Below, piece after piece: positions 24,301 to 38,011 of a stretch of 64,000 nucleotides of DNA. Made by a program: the position numbers and the translations under genes. This DNA is from Sphagnum compactum (lineage: Eukaryota > Bryophyta > Sphagnopsida > Sphagnales): assembly GCA_965153455.1 (NCBI GenBank), contig OZ234500.1, positions 16,739,579-16,803,578 on the forward strand, given 5' to 3'. The notes below the pieces were generated by a model, which saw nothing but the letters and a program-made list of their open reading frames with translations, was not told the DNA's origin and did no database searches. Position 1 is the stretch's first letter. The number at the start of each line of letters is the position of its first letter.

Positions 24301-26329
24301 TACATTGAAGCCCCCTTTATAATCATACCCATTTTACTCATATTCTTGTTTTTGTCACACTTTTTTTTTTATAACCATCTGTTTTGGTAAGAAACACCAT
24401 TTTTTTAATCACTATCACACTTGTAAGTAGCACAAAACATTTGCAATTTTTTTTAGTAAATGTGATTGTAATCAGAAGAAATCTAGGGCAAATATTAGGG
24501 TTTTGTAAATTGTAGTTTTCTTTAACAAAGTTAGTGTTGCTTTATATTCAAGTTGTGCAAACTAACAACAATGAATCCAATTCAGGAAAAAAAAAAAAAA
24601 AAAGTGACAAAAAAAATTTATTGCAGACAAGCAAAAAATATGCGAGCTTGTCAAGAAAGCAAAAAATCTTAATTAAAATTTTTAATTAACAAGATACACA
24701 AGAAGTTCAAACTCATTGTAGATTGTCACATGGAAACATGCAAAAATCATAGCATTCTTCAAGTCTAATAATGCATAATAGATCTTAGAATTAACCACAT
24801 AAAATTAGAATTAACTTGACTTGGTTTCATCCAATTTTGGTTTGGAGGGTTGCTTACGACATGGTCAGCAATGGGGGTCCACTGTCCACTCCTGTTTTTG
24901 TTGTGTGGGCGTCAGAAATGGCGAAAGTGGGCAAGCACTAAAAAGGTAAATGAATTAAATGTGACATTAGGGTAACGGAGTTGCAAGACAATGCCTAGCA
25001 AAAAATATTTTAAAATATTTTGATTTATCCAGACTATGATTAAAATTTATATTTTTTAAATATTTAAAAAGAAAAAGAAAAAGTGAGATAGTGGTTAGAA
25101 TCTTGCCTTTCAACCCAAAGGCTCAAGGTTCAATCTTTTTCTCAATTTTTTCTTTTCTCAGATAAATGAAATGAATGAATATATATATAATTTTAAGTCA
25201 TTTTTTTCAAGCTAGTTGTTTTGCGAAGCAACTCCCTTAAGGAGAAGGGGACTAAGTGACATCCCAATTAAGTTGTCCAAGGGAGAAAATGGGTTTTGAA
25301 ATACTCAACCAAGTTGCCCAGGAACAATTTTTGAAAAAGAAGAGGATTTTATGTAAGGGGAATATGATCAACCAAGATCCTTAGGAAACAATTTTCTTGA
25401 GGAGCAAGGGATTAAGTGTTGACCCCAAGAATAAAAGAACTTATAATATTGTGAATCTTTGGGTCAAAAGTGTAAGAATAAATTTTGTTCAAATCAAAAA
25501 ATATATATTATTGAAAAAATTTCAAAACTTAAATATCAAAAGTGAGCTTGCATTCTCCATTTGAAGCTACCAATTAAAAATTATGACCGAAGAAATATAT
25601 ATATAGAAAAAGATCAAACATTGAACCTTTGAGTCGAAAAAGGGGATTCTAACCAATGCATCACATTTTTAAGAAAATTATTGTGCAAGAGAGGTAACTA
25701 AAATGTTGATCATAATTTGAGTACTTTTTTTTTAAAAATTCAAACAATATTCTTGTTGAGCACTGCCTTGCAATTGCATCAAACTTGATGCTGCATTTAA
25801 TTTGTTGCACTTGTTTAGTGCTTGTCCGCTAAACACCCCCATAGGTATCAAGGTGGTTATTTATCTCTATGTCCATAGTTTTTGAAAAAATCAAAGAAGC
25901 CAGTTTTTATGTAGAATCCTCACATGCAACAAAATAAAAAATAATCAAAGAATTGCTCAAAAACCCACAATTCTTTGCCTGTTCTTTTATGAAAGCTGTA
26001 TGACTTTGATTTTTGAAATAACCAGAACATGAGGTGTTATAATGCTGAGATTTTTTTTGTAAAAAGCCCAAATGTATTGTTCTTTGCTTCACACGGCTGG
26101 GGAAGGGTTTAGAACGTAGGCTTTAGTTTTGGAGATGGCCGAGTGCCTTTTCCCTCCTAGATCTTACAATCTCACACCCTCCACCCTAGGACTCTTTTTG
26201 TAAGCCTGATTACTAAATGTAATCTGCCTTGTAAATACACCAAGAATTCTCTCTCCGAGGTTGTTACCCTTAATTAAGGTGCTGTTCCTTTAGATAGTTA
26301 GAACTTAGAAGTTATAGGAGGTAAGAAAA
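21311..26329. other. Gene-poor region with dispersed repeats
   Basis: No exon was recognised. Two stretches (about 23190-23400 and 23640-23830) share the theme of a pyrimidine-rich CCCATAAA or CCTATAAA block, GGACAATA or GGACATTA, and GGGCCAATCA with about 1670-1790, so they are probably copies of one non-coding repeat family. A GAGCAACTCCAGCAATG at 23605 resembles PIF/Tourist MITE ends, but no partner with a matching target duplication was found. The frame at 22725-23021 is unrecognised. Confidence 0.4.
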
Positions 26330-28833
26330 GGGTCTGGCTAACGCAACACACCTCGATGATAGAAAAACTCACCTTCTAACCCAAATAGGCATTTCCCATG
26401 CATTTCCCATGCAGCAGTAATGGAGACGCCGCAGCAAAAATATGATGGCTAATAAAGCAAACTTAAATCTCAATAGCAAGTAGTGTTCACACTGGTATGG
26501 CGACCTGTTTTCGTGTTACACCAGCACTTCTACAGCTTCGCATGCCAGGCCTTCTTTCTCTCCAATTACACCTTTAGGATCGCCCCAAATGTCATCACAT
26601 ACATAGCAGGCACATGCGCAGCAGGCACAGGCAGAGCCGATACAACAGCAACAGCAAGATGACGACTTGTTTGTTCTCAGTATAGGCGAGCCTGACGACC
26701 TGCTTGAGCGGATTGAACCCCCTTCAGAGGCTCCAATATGGCCTTCTCTTGCAACAGCTATGGCAGATATGAACGCTTTCACAGGTCCTAATGGATGGGC
26801 ACTTACTTCATTTCGCATAGAGAAGAAGAAAGATGAGGTTGTCAGGGTGTTTCTGCACTGTGACCGAAGTGGTACATACAGATCTCGTGTCAATGAGGAT
26901 TTCCGCCGCCGTGGGACCGCCAGTCGCCAAGTTGGATGCCCATTTGACGCAGTCTTTCGCCACTTCGTTGCTTTTGGTGGTTGGAAGCTGCGTATCCGCA
27001 ACGCTGATCATAATCATGGTCCAGCACCCCCGATCACGCATCCTTCGCTGCGGAGAGCAGCTATGAAGGAGCACAATGACGAGATCAGAGTAGAGGCTCG
27101 TACGGGGTTGCAGAGTACGAAGATCATGAGGAGGCTAAAGGAACAGGACCCAGACATACCCATCCTTACCCGTGATATCTTCAACATATCGCCAACATCA
27201 ACGGATCGAGTTTCTGGCAGGTCGTACGCCGATCCAAGCGCTGCTATATACCCTTCAGGATGACGGGCATTGGGTATATCAATACCAAACTGACGACAAC
27301 GACAAAGTGACCGCCTTATTCTTCAGTCACCGCCAATGCCTGGAGCTTCTTCGTTCGAATCCCTTCTTTTTGGTCATGGATTGTACTTACAAGACAAACA
27401 AATACAAAATGGCACTGCTTCATATCATTGGTTCAACAGCTCTAGGATCCATGTTCTTCGTTGCTTTCTGTTTCTTGTCCTCCGAGACTGCGGAGTCATA
27501 TGGATTCGCTTGCGCTGCTTCAAATCAATGTACCAGAGCATTGATTTGCAACCAGAGACCATGCTCAAGAGCGTAATCACTGACAAAGATGACGCCCTCA
27601 TCGCAGCAATCCTCGTTCATCTACCTTTCGTGTACCACTTTCTCTGCATCTGGCATATCAATATGAATGTCATGAAGAAGTGCAAACCTATCTTCCGCCA
27701 GCAATTCGACAACGAGCTCGGAGACGAAGAGATAGGCGACAATCAATACAAGGCAGGTGTGGATGAGCGCTGGAAGGCCTTTCTGCAGTTCTGGAACGCT
27801 GTGATAGGCGCAACGACTGAGGATGCTTTCGCCGCCGCATGGATAGCTTTGCAAGGGGCATATCCAGAGCCTGAATTCGACAATTGCCTATCTTGAGAAT
27901 GAGTGGCTTCGCCATAAGGAGAAATTCATCCACGCTTGGACAGATCATCATCTCCACTTTAGCCATAGAGCCACCTCAAAGGCGGAAGGGGCTCATGCGC
28001 TGTTCAAACGAGAGTTGATGGTGAGTACTAACGACGTTGTCACTGTTGTCTATGCCCTAGTACGCACCTTGAAGGATCAACATGCAGCCAGAAAGGCAGC
28101 GCTTGAGCGTGCGAAGGTGAATCTGCCAATCAAGCTTCTGATCCCGCTGTTCAGAGACGTCGTGGGGAAGGTGGCACCTCAAGCACTACACCGTATGCTG
28201 GATATCTGAGATAAACAGCTTTCTATAGGTGTTACTACTGCTCTTCCTCCCTGTACGAATACGATGAAGGACTCTATGGGCTTACCATGCGTACATGTCA
28301 TCGATACGTACCTTCGTGCCAATTCTAGTTCTCTGCAGGTCACCGACTTCCACCTTCAATGGCACCTTCAACCGATTGCCACCCTTCCTCCGCTTGACCC
28401 ACGCCTACAAATACGAAAACCCGACGTTATCCAACCTCGAGGCAGGCCCACTGGTGCTATCGCACGCCGCGCTCGCACTACTCGTCGTGAACCTTCCGGA
28501 TTCAAGAATGAAGAGGCAAGCAACCAGCAAACTCGTGTAAATAGACGCAGAGAACTGAAAGAACAACGCTAGCAGGTAGTTGATGGGGTGGACAGTACAC
28601 AGGGAAGCGATGCGGGTAGCAGCAGTCAACGTGGAGGCCGTGGTCGTGGCCGAGGTGATAATACAACGATTGATACTGTTGTGGAGGGGATGCCTACAAA
28701 ATAGCAACTTGGAGGTTCAACATTAGGCTATGGGGATTCGTGGATGTGGGAATCCATGGTATTGCCTACCTAGGCAGATCGGGTTAAGAGGTGTGTTTTT
28801 CTATCATCGAGGTGTGTTGCGTTAGCCAGACCC
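26330..28833 (+). mobile_element. Complete Mutator-like element (MULE)
   Basis: Terminal inverted repeats of 45 bp (26330-26374 and 28789-28833) match with a single mismatch; the ends are GGGTCTGGCTAACGCAACAC and its complement. The flanking octamers TAAGAAAA and TAAAAAAA differ at one base and may be the target duplication. The 2.5 kb interior is visibly more GC-rich than its surroundings and holds one decayed transposase gene. Length, repeat type and protein agree with a MULE. Confidence 0.9.
26667..28690 (+). pseudogene. MULE transposase, FAR1-related, frameshifted
   Basis: Conserved order is intact. A FAR1-type WRKY-GCM1-like DNA-binding region lies near 26810-27020 (CDRSGTYRSR, later NADHNHGP). 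The DDE core has the first Asp in VMDCTYKTN at 27379, a second in VITDKDDALI near 27580, and WHINMNVMKKCK near 27652. A C-terminal part has GLPCVHVIDTYL (near 28280), SWIM-like, and an Arg-rich tail (RGRPTGAIARRARTTRRE). Three frame changes, at about 27165-27200, 27500-27530 and 27880-27890, plus in-frame stops at 28207 and 28570, break it. An in-frame Met exists at 26760; the true start is unclear. The protein type also resembles transposases of fungal MULEs, by memory only. Confidence 0.85.
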
Positions 28834-28899
28834 TAAAAAAATATACCAACCAATGATCTGATTTGCAGATAAGGGCTCTATCATAACAATCCCATGTTA

Positions 28900-29282
28900 G
28901 AGCATGTCCAGTGGTGCTCAGTACATGATCTGCACAGTACAATTGGATGAAAAAAAGTCAAAAAAATATGCCAGTTTGACTCAGGAAAACAATTTTGGCT
29001 CAACATAATTGCAGATTGACCAATGGCTGATAAATGGGTCGGCAACATTGTGCAGGCAACATTGTGCACCTGCAGAAAAGAGTGTAATAATATGATCTAA
29101 CTACTGTCAGTGTTTCTGATTCGCCCATCATAGTGATTGGTCCGGGTGGTTTGCTATTAGGTAGTAGTTCCCCCACCTATTGGTGTTCCACTTTCACTTT
29201 TATGGGTCAGGTTGAGAAAAAAGTAAATAACTAAACTTGGATGTGAAAAATATTTTTGCAGGGTCACATACTGGAGATCCTC
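28900..29282. mobile_element. PIF/Tourist-type MITE
   Basis: The left end GAGCATGTCCAGT and the reverse-complemented right end GAGGATCTCCAGT agree at 11 of 13 positions. Both are flanked by TTA (28897-28899 and 29283-29285), the 3 bp target duplication typical of the PIF/Harbinger superfamily. At 383 bp, and non-coding, it fits a MITE. Confidence 0.75.
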
Positions 29283-32200
29283 TTAGGAGGGAACTATTCT
29301 TATCTGTCGGCAAATGCTAATTAATCCCCATTGTCCTGTTTTACAGCGAAAAGTCTGCTGCAGTTCACATTTTGTTATTTGGGGGCTTTAGGGAGCCATA
29401 TTGTCCTTCAAAAGGGAGGATTAGTGTCTAGTCCTTCAAACTCAAGGGGAAATAATCCAATGATACTTCCTTTCCAAACTGCACTTAGTAAAGGCTCCTC
29501 TGGGGAAAAAAAAAAGTTCAATATTGTAGTAGCATGGCATATTTGGCACTTTATTGTCAAATACTTAATTACATATTTTTTAAGTTGGCTAAATTGCACC
29601 CAAAAAAATAAAATTCGACAATAGTAATATTTGACAGCCAATGTACCTTATTTCCAAGATTTCGACAATAAACTTTTTTTTGAAATCGCTGCATTTTTTT
29701 TTTCTAATAATTAATTGCTGCCAAATCTGTCTGTAAGGCTAGTACAGTAGTAGCATATATGTATGTGTATCAATATTTATAATTATATACTGAGGCTTTA
29801 GTGACTACAATTTATAGAATTTTTTTTTTCCCCCCATTTTTTTGTGAAGGGTAGGTCTTGGTGAATTCTTTCATAATGAAGGACAACCTTCAAATTCAGA
29901 GCCTGGTTCTGAAGGATATCAGTTGGGCATTGCCAACAAGTGTGTCATTGGGTGTTGTGATGTTCAACTTGATTTTGGTTGCAGCAAATGCCCCACTTCA
30001 ATATATTAGCTCACACTGTATATTTTACAGGCCCATCATCATGATCATCACCCCATTCCAGAGTACTAAATAGCAACTCAGTGAATTGATCTTCAGGTTT
30101 CAGACAGACTCCAGACCAAAATATATTGTCAGTGAACCTGGTGGACTTTAAAGGCAGGGCACATTCCAGCCAGATGGATATGTCAGCTGAAATTATTGGG
30201 TTATTGAGCTGTGCAAGTTGATCAAGGTATATGCTGCCATAGACTTATATTATGATGGGGAAGCCTTTGAAAAACAGACCAATTCTCAGTAACACCAAGG
30301 AACAAGCTCTGACTACAAGTTGAGTGACATTGAGCTCTCTCTCACAAGGTAAGTAAGTACCAGTGTTGTCAGGTTCTTTGATTTTGGAAGGAACCTTCTT
30401 CTGTTCCAGACTGCCCAGTCTGAGTTAAGAACCAGTTCAGTTTCATTTACAATGCATCAAACAAAAATGAATTCCTACAAAAATGAATATTGTATGCACA
30501 TTCCTGAGGAGTGGGGTATTAAATGCAGGAGAAAATTGGGAAGGTATGCAATTAAATAACACTAAATCTTCACAGCCAATGAAACAAGGCATCAAACTCA
30601 TTATTTTTACCCATTTGGAAAGGGATGATATGCTTTTCAGGGCAAGGCCAATGTGAACTTGCCTAGTTGCCCAGCCCATGTTGAAATCAGTGTTGGGCAA
30701 TTCTCACTTTCTTTTTAGAATCGTCAATTTCTATTTTTTTATGCCTCTATGTGAGAATCAGGTTGATTCTTGATTTATTTTTTTTAAATAGGGGGATTAC
30801 AAGAACCATCTCAGATATTAAAAAATTTCCCAAGGAAAAAAAGATCCGGTTCTCACGCTTGGCAGTTCTCAGCAATTCGAGAATAGCCAGTTTTCTTGAC
30901 CAATTCTCACAAGCCAGATCTCAGAAATTGCAAAAAAAAAAATTGGAAATTTTGTTTTACATTATTTTTCTTGAAAAAAAATATATTTTGAATATATTTG
31001 TCAGTAGTTTGTAAATCCATAATTCCTCTCTTTTAAAAGCTCCTTCAAATTGTTCTAACTTTTCTTCTAAGTCTTCATCGATCTCAATAAGTTCTCAAAG
31101 GTTAGAAGAGGACTTACAACCAACTTTATAATCATTGAGCCAATTTTTTGTTCACAAAAATTATTTTCTCTAAGTTTTATGATTGTAAATGAATTAGTGA
31201 GGATTCCAATCGAGGAAAAGATCATTTCAATCTTTATTTGGGAACCAACAATCCCTAAAATCTAACAAGTAAGAAACCCAACTATGGGAAACATGGTTTC
31301 ATGTTTCTCCCACCATTGAAAGGGACACTTGATCTCCTTCACATACACTTGAAAACTTCAGAAAATCAACAATTCTCTTTTAAGAAGCTCTTTTGTTGGT
31401 TCATTACTCTTTACTATCATTTGAAAAATATCCAAATTGTTATCATCATCCTCTCTTTGGTCAACAAAACCATTATCAAATTCTATCGATGGATGTAAGT
31501 GAGAATAACATGAATTTTTTTTTGAACCAATGGCTTTCAACAAGATACATTGGCAAATGAATTTTTAACAATTAAAATAATTAAATCTTCCAATAACCAT
31601 TTATGCTGCACATCATATTTCTTATAAGAATTTTTGGCAACAAAAATGTTAAAAATAGTGGTTCCATACATAAGGTCTTTTTGCATGTTCTTTCTCATAA
31701 GGTTCTTTTTGCATGTTCTCTCTCATAAGGTTCTTTTTACATATTGTTTACTTGTTCTCTCATACAATGGTCTACATAAACATGTTTTTTCACTATAATA
31801 ATTCCATTTGCATTATTGTACAATATCAAACCTTTCCTTGTTTGTGTTTTGGCATTCATTATCAAAATTGGACAGGCATACAGATTATGCATTTCATCAA
31901 TTGAAAACATTTAACATCCACTAGCTTATTGTAATTTACACAATAAAATGACCAACATAGTGCATTTCTACTATCATGTCCCCATAGTTTTTTAAAGATG
32001 CAAATTTCCCAAATTTTCCTTCATTTTTTCTTTGCCCTCATATGCATTAATACTTTCTTTTGTTTGCAAACTTGGTTGAATTTCAAACTTTTCTTCTATT
32101 CTTTCCTTTTCCATTACAACATCATTTAAATATGTTCCATCATTATTATTCATTTTGTTTTCATTTTGGGATGACTTTTCCATTATTAGTTGCAAGATGA

Positions 32201-33539
32201 CTTTTGTAAGATGAGTGGTGAAAAAAACCAAACAATAATATGCAAACCTCTAGCCTACAAGCAAGCAAATTTACAAAGGCATTTACTATATACAAGAGCA
32301 TTTACAAAAATAAAATGCAATGTAAGGTTAGAATGTAAGTTAGAATGTAGATGAGTTCAAGGAAAGAATAACCCCTATAACCAAAAAATGAAATACAAAT
32401 CAGAAGTTGAAAAAAAAACTAGTTTACATCAGAGGTTGAACACTTGAATTTAGTATAAACTTTTAGGGTTAGTACCATTATGCCAATGCCCCCTTCAATT
32501 GGAAGCTCATATTTTCACTACACATTTTAACCACACTAAAGACAACATTTCCTAATGGTTGGACACATTAGGAAGTTTTGAAATATAACAACAATTGCAT
32601 GCCAAGAAGGAGTTTTCGACAGTTTAGTCATGCTAACCTTGAAAGTACTATGGAGAATCATGGTCAAAATTAGATCTGTATCTAACATAACCACCATCCT
32701 TGGTGTTCCCACCTTCACACAGTGTGGCCATTAACAAAACATAATTGCAAGTTGAGTATTAGGGATGATGATGGTTTTGGTAAAAAACAATGGTGCCTAA
32801 TACACCCTTGTTGTTGACCCTAGCAAACTACTTGGTGCCTTAAGTCCAAAAGTGGAATTAACACAAAAAACTATAATTCGAATCATAAAGAAGTTTGACA
32901 GTTGAAGGAACAGGAGTAATGTGAAGAAAAATGTAGCACATACAAGTTAGATGGTGGCAAAGAAAGTTATTAACAAGCTCGGAGTGCATCTCAAAACACA
33001 AAGATGGAAAAACATTGCGTAGGAGTCGAGACACTTAGAGCAGGATCAAAAAACTTAGACGACAACAACATCCATCCACGATCGGTGTGTGACGAAAAAA
33101 CCCTAAGTACTAACATAGGGTAGAGTAGGCATGGGAAAGAGCAACATTTTGAAAATTAAACTATTATCATCAAGTTTCAATTATTGCCCTAAGTTAGTAA
33201 TTACATGCCACGTATTACCTACACCCACCCCCCATCATTGCAAAGGACAAAAAAAAGGGCACCCTTGGCTCCTTTTAGTGTGATTTCACCCCCACTTAGG
33301 TATTATATATTTTACACACATGTACAAGGTATATATATGAATATACATACTCCACATAATATATGTTGGTAAGGGGAATTCAACTTTGGTCTCCTTGTTT
33401 TCACACCAATGTCTTGGCCATCAACCATGCACTACATTTTGTAAAACAATATGATACCAAATGCATTTACCATGTTTCTTGAACTTCAATGAAATGTTTT
33501 GTCAATGTGTATAACAACATTTGAATTTCAATTTTTTTC
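29283..33539. other. Gene-poor region
   Basis: Only AT-rich DNA with short unrelated frames. At about 30687 the sequence CAGTGTTGGGCAATTCTCAC matches the ends of the inverted-repeat element at 56897-58112; no opposite end was seen nearby, so it is a truncated copy. At 31673-31755 a unit of about 28 bp around AAGGTTCTTTTTGCATGTTC is repeated nearly three times. Confidence 0.45.
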
Positions 33540-33820
33540 ATAAATAGATAAGTAGGTACCTAACTAAGTAAATAGGTAGATAGATCAAACGCTCGATCAA
33601 TAGGTAGATAAATAAATAGGTATGTAGATGATATGTATATAAAAATAGGTAGCTAGGTAGGTAGCTAGGTAGATGTTTAGGAAGGTATATAGTAGGTAAG
33701 TAGGTAGATAGATGGATAAATAGATAGGTAGATGGTAGGTAAATAGGTAGGTAAGTAGGACATATTTAAGTAAGTAGGTAGGTAGGATGTATATGCTAGG
33801 TATGTAGGTAGTTTAGCAAA
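33540..33820. repeat. GTAGGTAGATAG-type simple repeat tract
   Basis: About 280 bp of imperfect 4 bp repeats (TAGG, TAGA, TAAG) on the plus strand, just upstream of the non-LTR retroelement remnant. It resembles in wording, but not in strand symmetry, the cluster at 6430-7750. Confidence 0.8.
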
Positions 33821-33859
33821 GGTAACAAGTAAACTAGCTCCTTAGGATATAAAGTTTGG

Positions 33860-35345
33860 ACTAAATCATGAATGTGTGGAGACGCCTAGTAGACATAGTT
33901 CAATACAAGCCTCCTTTACTAGATAATTTTATCTTGAAGGTCAACTTATGGTGGGGGTCCACATTAAGAGGTTTAGACTATGGAACCTTTATTACGAATG
34001 CTCAGGAATTGCACAAGTCTAGTTTGTGTTGGGTTGGTGACATATGGAACTCGATCCATAGTAGATTCTACAATGGGGAAGAAGCTAGAGATGCATACCA
34101 ATTTGAGGAGGATGAGCAAAACATATGGGAGTGGATGTTGGATTCCAACAACCTTAGAATTTGGGCTGAAGAACTTAAGAGCCCATCCAAGGGGTTAGAA
34201 TGTGGAGAGTGAATTAGTGACTTTGAAAACCCAAGAGAGGACCCAATTGGAGTCTTTTGCATGTCTAAAGAACTCATGCCTATTGTTGACGGGCCTTATT
34301 AGAGACATTGAATATACCAAGTGGTATAATGGTATTCAGCTCTACAATGTCACGTCAGCGAGCATTCTAGGATGCTTCAGCTCAAGCCTAGATGCATGGA
34401 ACCTTAAGGTATATTGCAGAGAGTTAGGGTCTGCGTCAGGCTTGGTTCAAGGGGTAGGTAAACGTTCCATTTATATTATGGAAGCTTTGAGGACTTGACC
34501 TTCGACCCAAGCTTGTGGAATTGGAGAGGCCAGGAAGGGCTGATGAGCTACAATGTGAAACATGCTTAGTGGAAACATACTGAACCCAAGGGTATAGCTC
34601 TCATAAGGAATGTCCAAGAGAAATGGATGTTGGGCATCCCACCAGACTTCCAGCTAAAATGGAGAGATGTCTGGGCATGTTGTAGGTCAAGAAAGGAAGG
34701 ATGATGTCCACTTCATTTGGTCTCTTTGGTACCAAGCTAGCACTCATTGTCAACACTTGGAGGGCAAAACTATTCAAAGCATAATAGTGGACTCCCCTGG
34801 CTTGTGAAGCTGCAACTCCTGAGACTGTTCCTCACACATTTTGGCTTTGCTCAAGACCCAAGAAAGCATGGGAGCAAGCTTTTACTGTCCTGCACAATCT
34901 AAAGGGGACCCTTGGATTCTAGTAGGGCTAGGAAATCCATTAGTCTAGAACATTATCTCTTTAACAAAAGAGTGCCTAATAGATTAAAGAGGTTCAGCTT
35001 GCTCTGGTCATTACTAGGAGGTATTACTCTCTAGTCAATTTGGCTTTAACCGAAAAACCCTTGCCCCCTTGTGACCCACTTTGGGTTTTGCTCTTTTGGT
35101 TCGTACTTGGGTCCTCTCTCTCTTTGTTCTTCCTTTCCCCCTTTCCTGGGTGCGTTGTTTAATGGTGCTTGCCAGGGTTTTGTCAAACGACCTCATTTTC
35201 AATAATGCCATATGGCATGATGTTAAATTAGGAAAAGTGATATAGGATAGTTTCCTTGACTATGGTAAGCTAGAATGGTTAGACTTACATTGCAGTTGGT
35301 TAAAAAGAATCTAGGTAAGGAGGCCAACCTGCTTGAGGCTTTTTA
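33860..35345 (+). pseudogene. Non-LTR retroelement 3' portion (RT C-terminus, zf-RVT)
   Basis: The frame at 33868-34212 contains LWWGSTLRGLDYGTFITNAQ and WVGDIWN, a pattern I know from the part following the reverse transcriptase core of plant LINE-like proteins. Downstream in shifting frames come FQLKWRDVWACCRSRKEG (near 34650), HFGFAQDPRKHGSKLL, like the zinc-binding RVT domain with its final aromatic cluster, and RFKRFSLLWSLL (about 34985). Frameshifts and stops are many. The reverse transcriptase core itself and the endonuclease are not in the window, so the copy is 5' truncated, as is usual for LINEs. No poly-A tail or target duplication was defined. Confidence 0.65.
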
Positions 35346-37661
35346 AACCCCAAAAATCACTTGTTCTTCGAAAAATGGACTTAATTTGTCAGGTTTTGAT
35401 TTCAAAAAATAAAATTCCAGATTTCTACAAGAGGTTCGTTCCAGCAGCTAGCCAAACTACAAAACGGATTCTTAATTTCTTACAATAACTGTGATATGTG
35501 GTCTAAAGCCAAATTTCGCTAAATCTTATTTGTTGATGATTGCCAGTTTAGCTACATCACAAAATTGAAAAAAAAAGAAAAGACAAAATAAAACACTTAT
35601 GTTGAGTTGGTCACCCTGGTGGCTGTAACTTTCTCAAAAGTTTGACCCTTTGAGGACTCACATGGTTGCCAACAATTCATTAAGTGGGGTTGGAAATCAT
35701 ACTGTAATGGGTGCCCAACAAGGAACTCAGGGGTGCAAGCTCCTTGGGTTTAGCCAATATACCCATGGCATAGCCAAGGGACATCCACAAAGTTCTCATG
35801 GGAATTTAAAACATTCTACCTAGGTAAGGGGTTCATGGCCATACCAACTTCTGCAAGTGTCCCCAAAAATAAAATGGTGGCAAATTGGCACAATACTAAG
35901 GCAATTCTCTGATTATAAATTGACTCTGTTGCTGTCAAAACGAAGACGCTGCAAGACTTGGCGATGTTGTGATGGACCTGGATGGTTCTCTTTTCATTAA
36001 TTAGGCTGTCACCATCACCCTTTTTACCCTAACATTAGCTTTCCATTACATTTGTTTCATCTAGCTTTGCTCAGAGTTGTCTCACAACTCTATATGTCGA
36101 GATTGATAAAATGCAGAGGTGTGTGAGAATTGAATCAACCTATATATGAGTCATTGAAAGATCACACTTGTCATTCTCTTTTATGAGATCATATATATGT
36201 TTTTGTAAATCTACCCTGCATATGAAATGTTCCCAATGTACTTAACATTAATCGGTTATAAAATTTCAGCCCAATTGCACCTCTCCAATGGAAAGTGCGT
36301 CTCCAGGCAACAAGAAATTGCACATTCCTAAGGCTGCTGTGATCACAACATACTTTGTACAACTAGTCTAAGGAAAAGACACACTCGGTTACCATGTAAA
36401 GGTCAACTAAAAAAATGCTACTGTCAATAAAAAATTTCAGTAAAATGCCAAAGAAAGAAGTACATCTATCTTCTCATAAAATGAAATACACTAACTTGAC
36501 ATACAACAATCAATTATTAAGTGCGAGATTCTGGCTTCATGCTGGCGTGACCATGTAGAGTGTATGACAAGTAAGTTGGTTGTGGTAGAAAAGTGACAAA
36601 GGAAAAGAGGCAAGTTATGTTATGTGCTGCCTACCTGAATCTGACCTTGCCTTTCTAAAATGCAATCTGACAATATGACACTCATGAGAATGAAACCACA
36701 GGATGAATGTATAATTGATGACTTTTGCTTTGTCTTAAGTAGGTCATGTTGATCACAGGGTGGACCATCACCCAACAACCCTCGTGGTGTTGTAACTTGT
36801 AACTTCCTAACTACAAGTAAGCCTACGGTCAGCTTCCACATTGACAAAACAATTAAATTTTTTTTCAAGAAAATAGTTCATTTTTATATTTTGCTAATTA
36901 TTCATATTTAATGATTTACAATATGATATTGTCACACGTAGTGAATTTATTCAGATTATATAGCTTACAATAATTATGAAGGTTTTCCACACCCGACTTC
37001 ATATTTTCACAAAGATTAATTTCGAACCTTCAAGGATTATTTCATGATGAAATTGACCCTAGGATATGTGACCCAGCATCCAACAGTATGTGATCGACTG
37101 GAAACCTCTTATAATTGGGGATGAACCACATTTGAGTTAACCTATCCTATTAACCCTCCTACGCCAACCTCACACTACCTAGGTAACTACATAGGTAAAT
37201 CACCTACGTATCGTAGGTAACTAGGTATGTAATGGAAGTGGTTCTTATGTATGTAGGTTAAGGCTCTTGGTTGCTACTAAGTAGGTAGTTGAACGGGGAT
37301 GGTTAGTATATAACTAACCACCATGTCTAGTTATGGCACAGGAATATGACAAAGACGCGCTTCCTGTGTGCATACCATCCATCCTGCATGGTGCACTAGT
37401 GGGCGATGGATCATGTTGGGAAGTTCATAAAATGCACCGATTATTATGCACAGTGCTCAGTTCTGCCTCGCGCGGCCCCCCCTCATTCTGGTAATGTTGC
37501 GCCCTCCCCCTAGGCGTCACCTACCAAAAATCAGTTTTTATTTAAATTACCTAAACAATTTACACTGTTCCATGGTCTCTCATGATTTTGTTTGAACCTG
37601 TCATGGCATAAATATTATGCCATGAGCAGGCTTGTTTTCTTGGAGTGCTCCCAACTTTAAC
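35346..37661. other. Gene-poor region with dispersed repeats
   Basis: No gene seen. Around 35510-35590 the words GCCAAATTT and TTTAGCTACATCACA recur from the repeat at 59640-59880. Around 36880-37080 a block (ATTTATTCAGATTATATAGC and following) is related to one at 58140-58380. A short TAGGTA-rich run lies at 37180-37300. Confidence 0.45.
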
Positions 37662-38011
37662 CTATTCCATGTCATATAAGAATTGAGAAAAGAAGTTCAA
37701 CATTATCATGATTGTTCACATTTCATGAGTGAATGTCACATAAAGAACTAAAGCAATTGGAAGGAACTAAATCCAACCAATAAATCAATCAACACTAAAT
37801 CTTCCTCCCTGTCTCCCTACTCTTATAATGTGTCCCCTATTCCATGTCATATACGAATTGAGAAAAGAAGTTCAACATTATCATGATTGTTCACATTTCA
37901 TGAGTGAATGTCACATAAAGAACTAAAGCAATTGGAAGGAACTAAATCCAAACAAAAACTCAATCAACACTAAACCTTCCTCCCCATCTCCCTACTCTTA
38001 TAATGTGTCCG
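37662..38011. repeat. 175 bp tandem duplication
   Basis: Two consecutive copies (37662-37836 and 37837-38011) of a unit starting CTATTCCATGTCATATA and ending ATAATGTGTCC. They differ at only a handful of positions (for example ATAAG against ATACG, and CTGTCTCC against CCATCTCC). Non-coding. Confidence 0.9.

Noticed and set aside
26516-27001. Minus-strand frame of 161 codons with Cys/Ala repeats
   Set aside because: Opposite the start of the MULE transposase; the plus strand has the family motifs.
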